Of a stretch of 64,000 nt of DNA, positions 62,060 through 64,000 are shown piece after piece; within the stretch, counting starts at the first letter, position 1; every line of letters starts with the position of its first letter. A program made the position numbers and the translations under genes. The DNA is taken from positions 1 through 64,000 of the forward strand of contig NZ_BCMQ01000010.1 in the NCBI RefSeq assembly GCF_001485415.1, in the 5' to 3' direction. The notes under the pieces were generated by a model. The model was not told the origin of the DNA. It ran no database searches and was given only the letters and a program-made list of their open reading frames with translations. The stretch comes from Myroides odoratimimus (GTDB lineage: Bacteria > Bacteroidota > Bacteroidia > Flavobacteriales > Flavobacteriaceae).

Positions 62060-62942
62060 AACTGTATTTGTAACCGCTGCTATTATAGCAGTAGCTTCTT
62101 CGTTTATGTTTGCTACTACTATAGCTAGCTCTACGGAGGATCATAATGAAGCTGCCTTACACGCTCATCCTCTACCGCTATCTGCTAACTTCGCTGGAGA
62201 AAAAGCTCCTTTAGACAAGATAGATGTAAAAGAAAGATTTGACCGAGAGATGATCATCAATACGAATCTTCACGGTACGACCATAACAACGATAAAAAGA
62301 GCGCATAGGTTCTTCCCTATCATCGAACCAATCTTAAAAAAGAATGGTATTCCTGATGACTTTAAGTACTTATGTGTGATAGAGAGCGGACTAGCTAATG
62401 CGGTATCTCCTGCTGGAGCTAGTGGATTCTGGCAGTTCATGAAAGGAACATCTAAGGACTTTAACTTATACATAGATGAATACGTAGACGAACGATACGA
62501 CTTAATCAAAGTAACAGAAGCTGCGTGCAGATACTTCCAAAGTGCCAAAAACCGTTTCGGTAGCTGGACAATGGCTGCTGCATCTTATAATAGAGGAATG
62601 GCTGGTATGTCACGCGCTATGGAAAGTCAATATGTAGAGGACTACTATGACTTATTCTTAAACCAAGAGACTTCTAGATACGTATTCAGAATATTAGCCT
62701 TAAAAGAGATTATGTCTAACCCTGTAAAATACGGTTTTGACGTTCCGGAATCTGAAAAATATCCAATAGTACCTACTAAAAAAGTGAGTGTATCTTATGA
62801 TATAGATGACTTAGCTTTATTCGCAAAAGAACAAGGTATCAACTACAAATTACTAAAACTATACAACCCATGGTTAGTAAACACTAGTTTAAAAGTAAAA
62901 GGCAAAGTATATGAAATAGAGATTCCAACTAAAGGAATCTAA
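62043..62942 (+). CDS. Lytic transglycosylase, MltD-like
   Basis: A 299-aa enzyme that cuts peptidoglycan glycan strands. The signal region is VFVTAAIIAVASSFMFATTI. The SLT domain has the catalytic Glu114 in CVIESGLANAVSPAGASGFW, then QFMKGTSKDF, YVDERYDLIKVTEAACRYFQ and WTMAAASYNRGMAGM. A LysM-like end follows (VSYDIDDLALFAKEQGINYK), degenerate compared with MltD. A strong terminator follows. Confidence 0.92.
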   Translation: MKKTLRTVFVTAAIIAVASSFMFATTIASSTEDHNEAALHAHPLPLSANFAGEKAPLDKIDVKERFDREMIINTNLHGTTITTIKRAHRFFPIIEPILKKNGIPDDFKYLCVIESGLANAVSPAGASGFWQFMKGTSKDFNLYIDEYVDERYDLIKVTEAACRYFQSAKNRFGSWTMAAASYNRGMAGMSRAMESQYVEDYYDLFLNQETSRYVFRILALKEIMSNPVKYGFDVPESEKYPIVPTKKVSVSYDIDDLALFAKEQGINYKLLKLYNPWLVNTSLKVKGKVYEIEIPTKGI

Positions 62943-62962
62943 TCTAGATATAAAGCCAAAAC

Positions 62963-63000
62963 AAAGAGCGCTTATTTAATACATTAAATAAGCGCTCTTT
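62963..63000 (+). terminator. Terminator of the hydrolase-transglycosylase pair
   Basis: AAAGAGCGCTTATTTAAT and its exact complement form an 18-bp stem, followed by G and seven T. Confidence 0.92.
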
Positions 63001-63027
63001 GTTTTTTTAATGCTTCTGAATTCTGTG

Positions 63028-63035
63028 TACCTTTG
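63028..63035 (+). promoter_or_regulatory. Putative -7 element of the 67-aa protein gene
   Basis: TACCTTTG matches TAnnTTTG 24 bp before the chosen start. The nearest TTTG upstream (62998-63001) is 26 bp away, too far for consensus. Confidence 0.4.
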
Positions 63036-63059
63036 TACTCTAATTACATCTGTAGAATC

Positions 63060-63263
63060 ATGGATAAACAACAATACATCAACAACGCATTCGAAATTAT
63101 TCTTTCTAAGAATCTAAGTACACCTTTTCACCTAGACCCTGGAAGTACCGTAACTGATCTAAACAAATACTTAGAAAGCTTAAAGAGCGCTTATTTGAGT
63201 AGTGTTGACCCAAGACTAGAGAAACTATTCTATGACAAAATAGAAGCGCTAAAAGCACTGTAA
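63060..63263 (+). CDS. Small protein of unknown function, 67 aa
   Basis: Starts MDKQQYINNAFEIILSKNLS and ends LEKLFYDKIEALKAL. I choose this ATG because a promoter-like element overlaps the earlier one at 63033. It looks soluble and helical, with LNKYLESLKSAYL in the middle. Its stop codon abuts the stop of the convergent hydrolase gene with no spacing. Family not recognised. Confidence 0.7.
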   Translation: MDKQQYINNAFEIILSKNLSTPFHLDPGSTVTDLNKYLESLKSAYLSSVDPRLEKLFYDKIEALKAL

Positions 63264-64000
63264 TTATATGTTCTTTTGAAAGAACGATACTATAACTTCT
63301 AGTGTTTGCTCTTTTATCTCTTTATGCGGAGTATGCCCTACATTAGGAAAAATAACCTTCTCTGCAATTCCTTGAGCCTTCGCTATTGTTTTCTCTACTT
63401 GGTCTAGACTACCATACTCGTCTTGATCTCCTTGTATAAATAACAATGGAGACAGTATTCCTTTCATCTCCTCTTCTACTGTCCAATCTTGGTATTCTGA
63501 AGATAACCAAGTATCTACCCATGCTCGGACTACATCATCTACCTTAGTTCCGTGATATTTCACCAAGCGCTCGGCTAAATCTGTAGTCTCATAAGCAGTC
63601 TTAGCAGCTTGCACTCCTTCTAAAGTTACTTTCTCTACAAAGATATGTGCTGCCTCAGCTACTAAGGCTAAAGTGTGATCTGGATACATTGCTGCAAATA
63701 ATAGAGCAATAGACGCACCATCACTATGCCCAAATAAAGCGACACGCTCTAACTCTAATTCTTCCAATAAGTCTTTTAAGAATACTGCTTCTTGCTTTAG
63801 ATAGTCTTTTCCTCTCTTCGTAGTATCCATCTTATCTGATAGCCCGTACCCTACTCTGTCATATACTACTACATCACACTGCAACCGTTCTACTAACAAT
63901 TCTGGCCAATCTCTCCACAGGGTAACACAGCCTAATGAATCATGTAATAATACTAGCGTGTACTTACTCTCTCCTTGATAAAAAAAGTGTTTATAAAAAA
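63264..64000 (-). CDS. Alpha/beta hydrolase, partial (runs off window)
   Basis: The frame stays open to the window edge: before VERLQCDVVVYDRVGYGLSD it reads YTLVLLHDSLGCVTLWRDWP, a normal hydrolase start with the oxyanion turn HDSLG. The nucleophile elbow is ALFGHSDGASIA, the acid probably Asp in QGDQDEYGS, and the base His in NVGHTPHKE. Substrate unknown. The true start lies beyond position 64000. Confidence 0.88.
   Translation of the reverse strand, partial: FYKHFFYQGESKYTLVLLHDSLGCVTLWRDWPELLVERLQCDVVVYDRVGYGLSDKMDTTKRGKDYLKQEAVFLKDLLEELELERVALFGHSDGASIALLFAAMYPDHTLALVAEAAHIFVEKVTLEGVQAAKTAYETTDLAERLVKYHGTKVDDVVRAWVDTWLSSEYQDWTVEEEMKGILSPLLFIQGDQDEYGSLDQVEKTIAKAQGIAEKVIFPNVGHTPHKEIKEQTLEVIVSFFQKNI

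Overview
The window looks like a chromosomal segment of a low-GC member of the Bacteroidota, family Flavobacteriaceae; Myroides or a close relative is my guess from gene content, not a proven identification. Evidence for the family: a type IX secretion (T9SS) PorP/SprF protein next to a protein with a gliding-motility-type C-terminal domain, flavobacterial promoters of the TTG-N(17-23)-TAnnTTTG kind, almost no Shine-Dalgarno sequences, and Bacteroidota-type families (alternative GlmU-like protein, DUF4199, MtaB, B-type L31, LytS/LytTR pair with a propeller sensor).

Region 1 (1-16525, all minus strand) is one long surface-protein operon. In transcription order it holds three paralogous, highly modular secreted proteins (1712, 766 and 778 aa), a 1409-aa secreted protein with DUF11/DUF7507-like domains, a 430-aa protein with a T9SS type-B C-terminal domain, a PorP/SprF outer-membrane protein, and the first codons of another exported protein, probably the OmpA-family partner usual in such loci. 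Gaps are 8 to 66 bp. Just upstream lie two tandem membrane-anchored AraC-type regulators (17181-19295). This locus is the best candidate here for an undescribed system: a regulated surface-fibre assembly.

Region 2 (20156-31156) holds a TPR protein of unknown role, a PlsC-type acyltransferase, a NUDIX hydrolase, DUF4268, a POTRA/beta-barrel outer-membrane protein, a GlmU-like protein, a small lipoprotein, ribosomal protein L31B, a DUF695-like protein, an S37-type peptidase and an Imm17-like membrane protein.

Region 3 (32028-39637, plus strand) holds DUF4199, a family-2 glycosyltransferase, a phospho-sugar mutase, an MsbA-like ABC exporter, DUF2971, PncB and Ndk. Region 4 (39725-48854) holds an exported glutaminase, MenE, a CPBP protease, ArsC, a TonB-type outer-membrane protein, a 58-aa membrane protein, FumC and a stand-alone TrpB.

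The clearest regulatory find is upstream of trpB: promoter, a 28-codon leader peptide with three consecutive Trp codons, a pause hairpin, a possible antiterminator and an intrinsic terminator. Together these form a ribosome-mediated tryptophan attenuator.

Region 5 (49148-64000) holds a lysozyme-like protein, an ABC-F ATPase, a membrane metallophosphoesterase, a LytS-type sensor kinase with its LytTR regulator, a peptide-binding lipoprotein, MtaB, a YjdJ-type GNAT, two alpha/beta hydrolases (the last runs off the window), an MltD-like transglycosylase and a small unknown protein. Two long gene-free stretches (31157-32027 and 56797-57593) share a diverged repeat of about 70 bp in opposite orientations. 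I saw no rRNA, tRNA, CRISPR array, insertion sequence or prophage.
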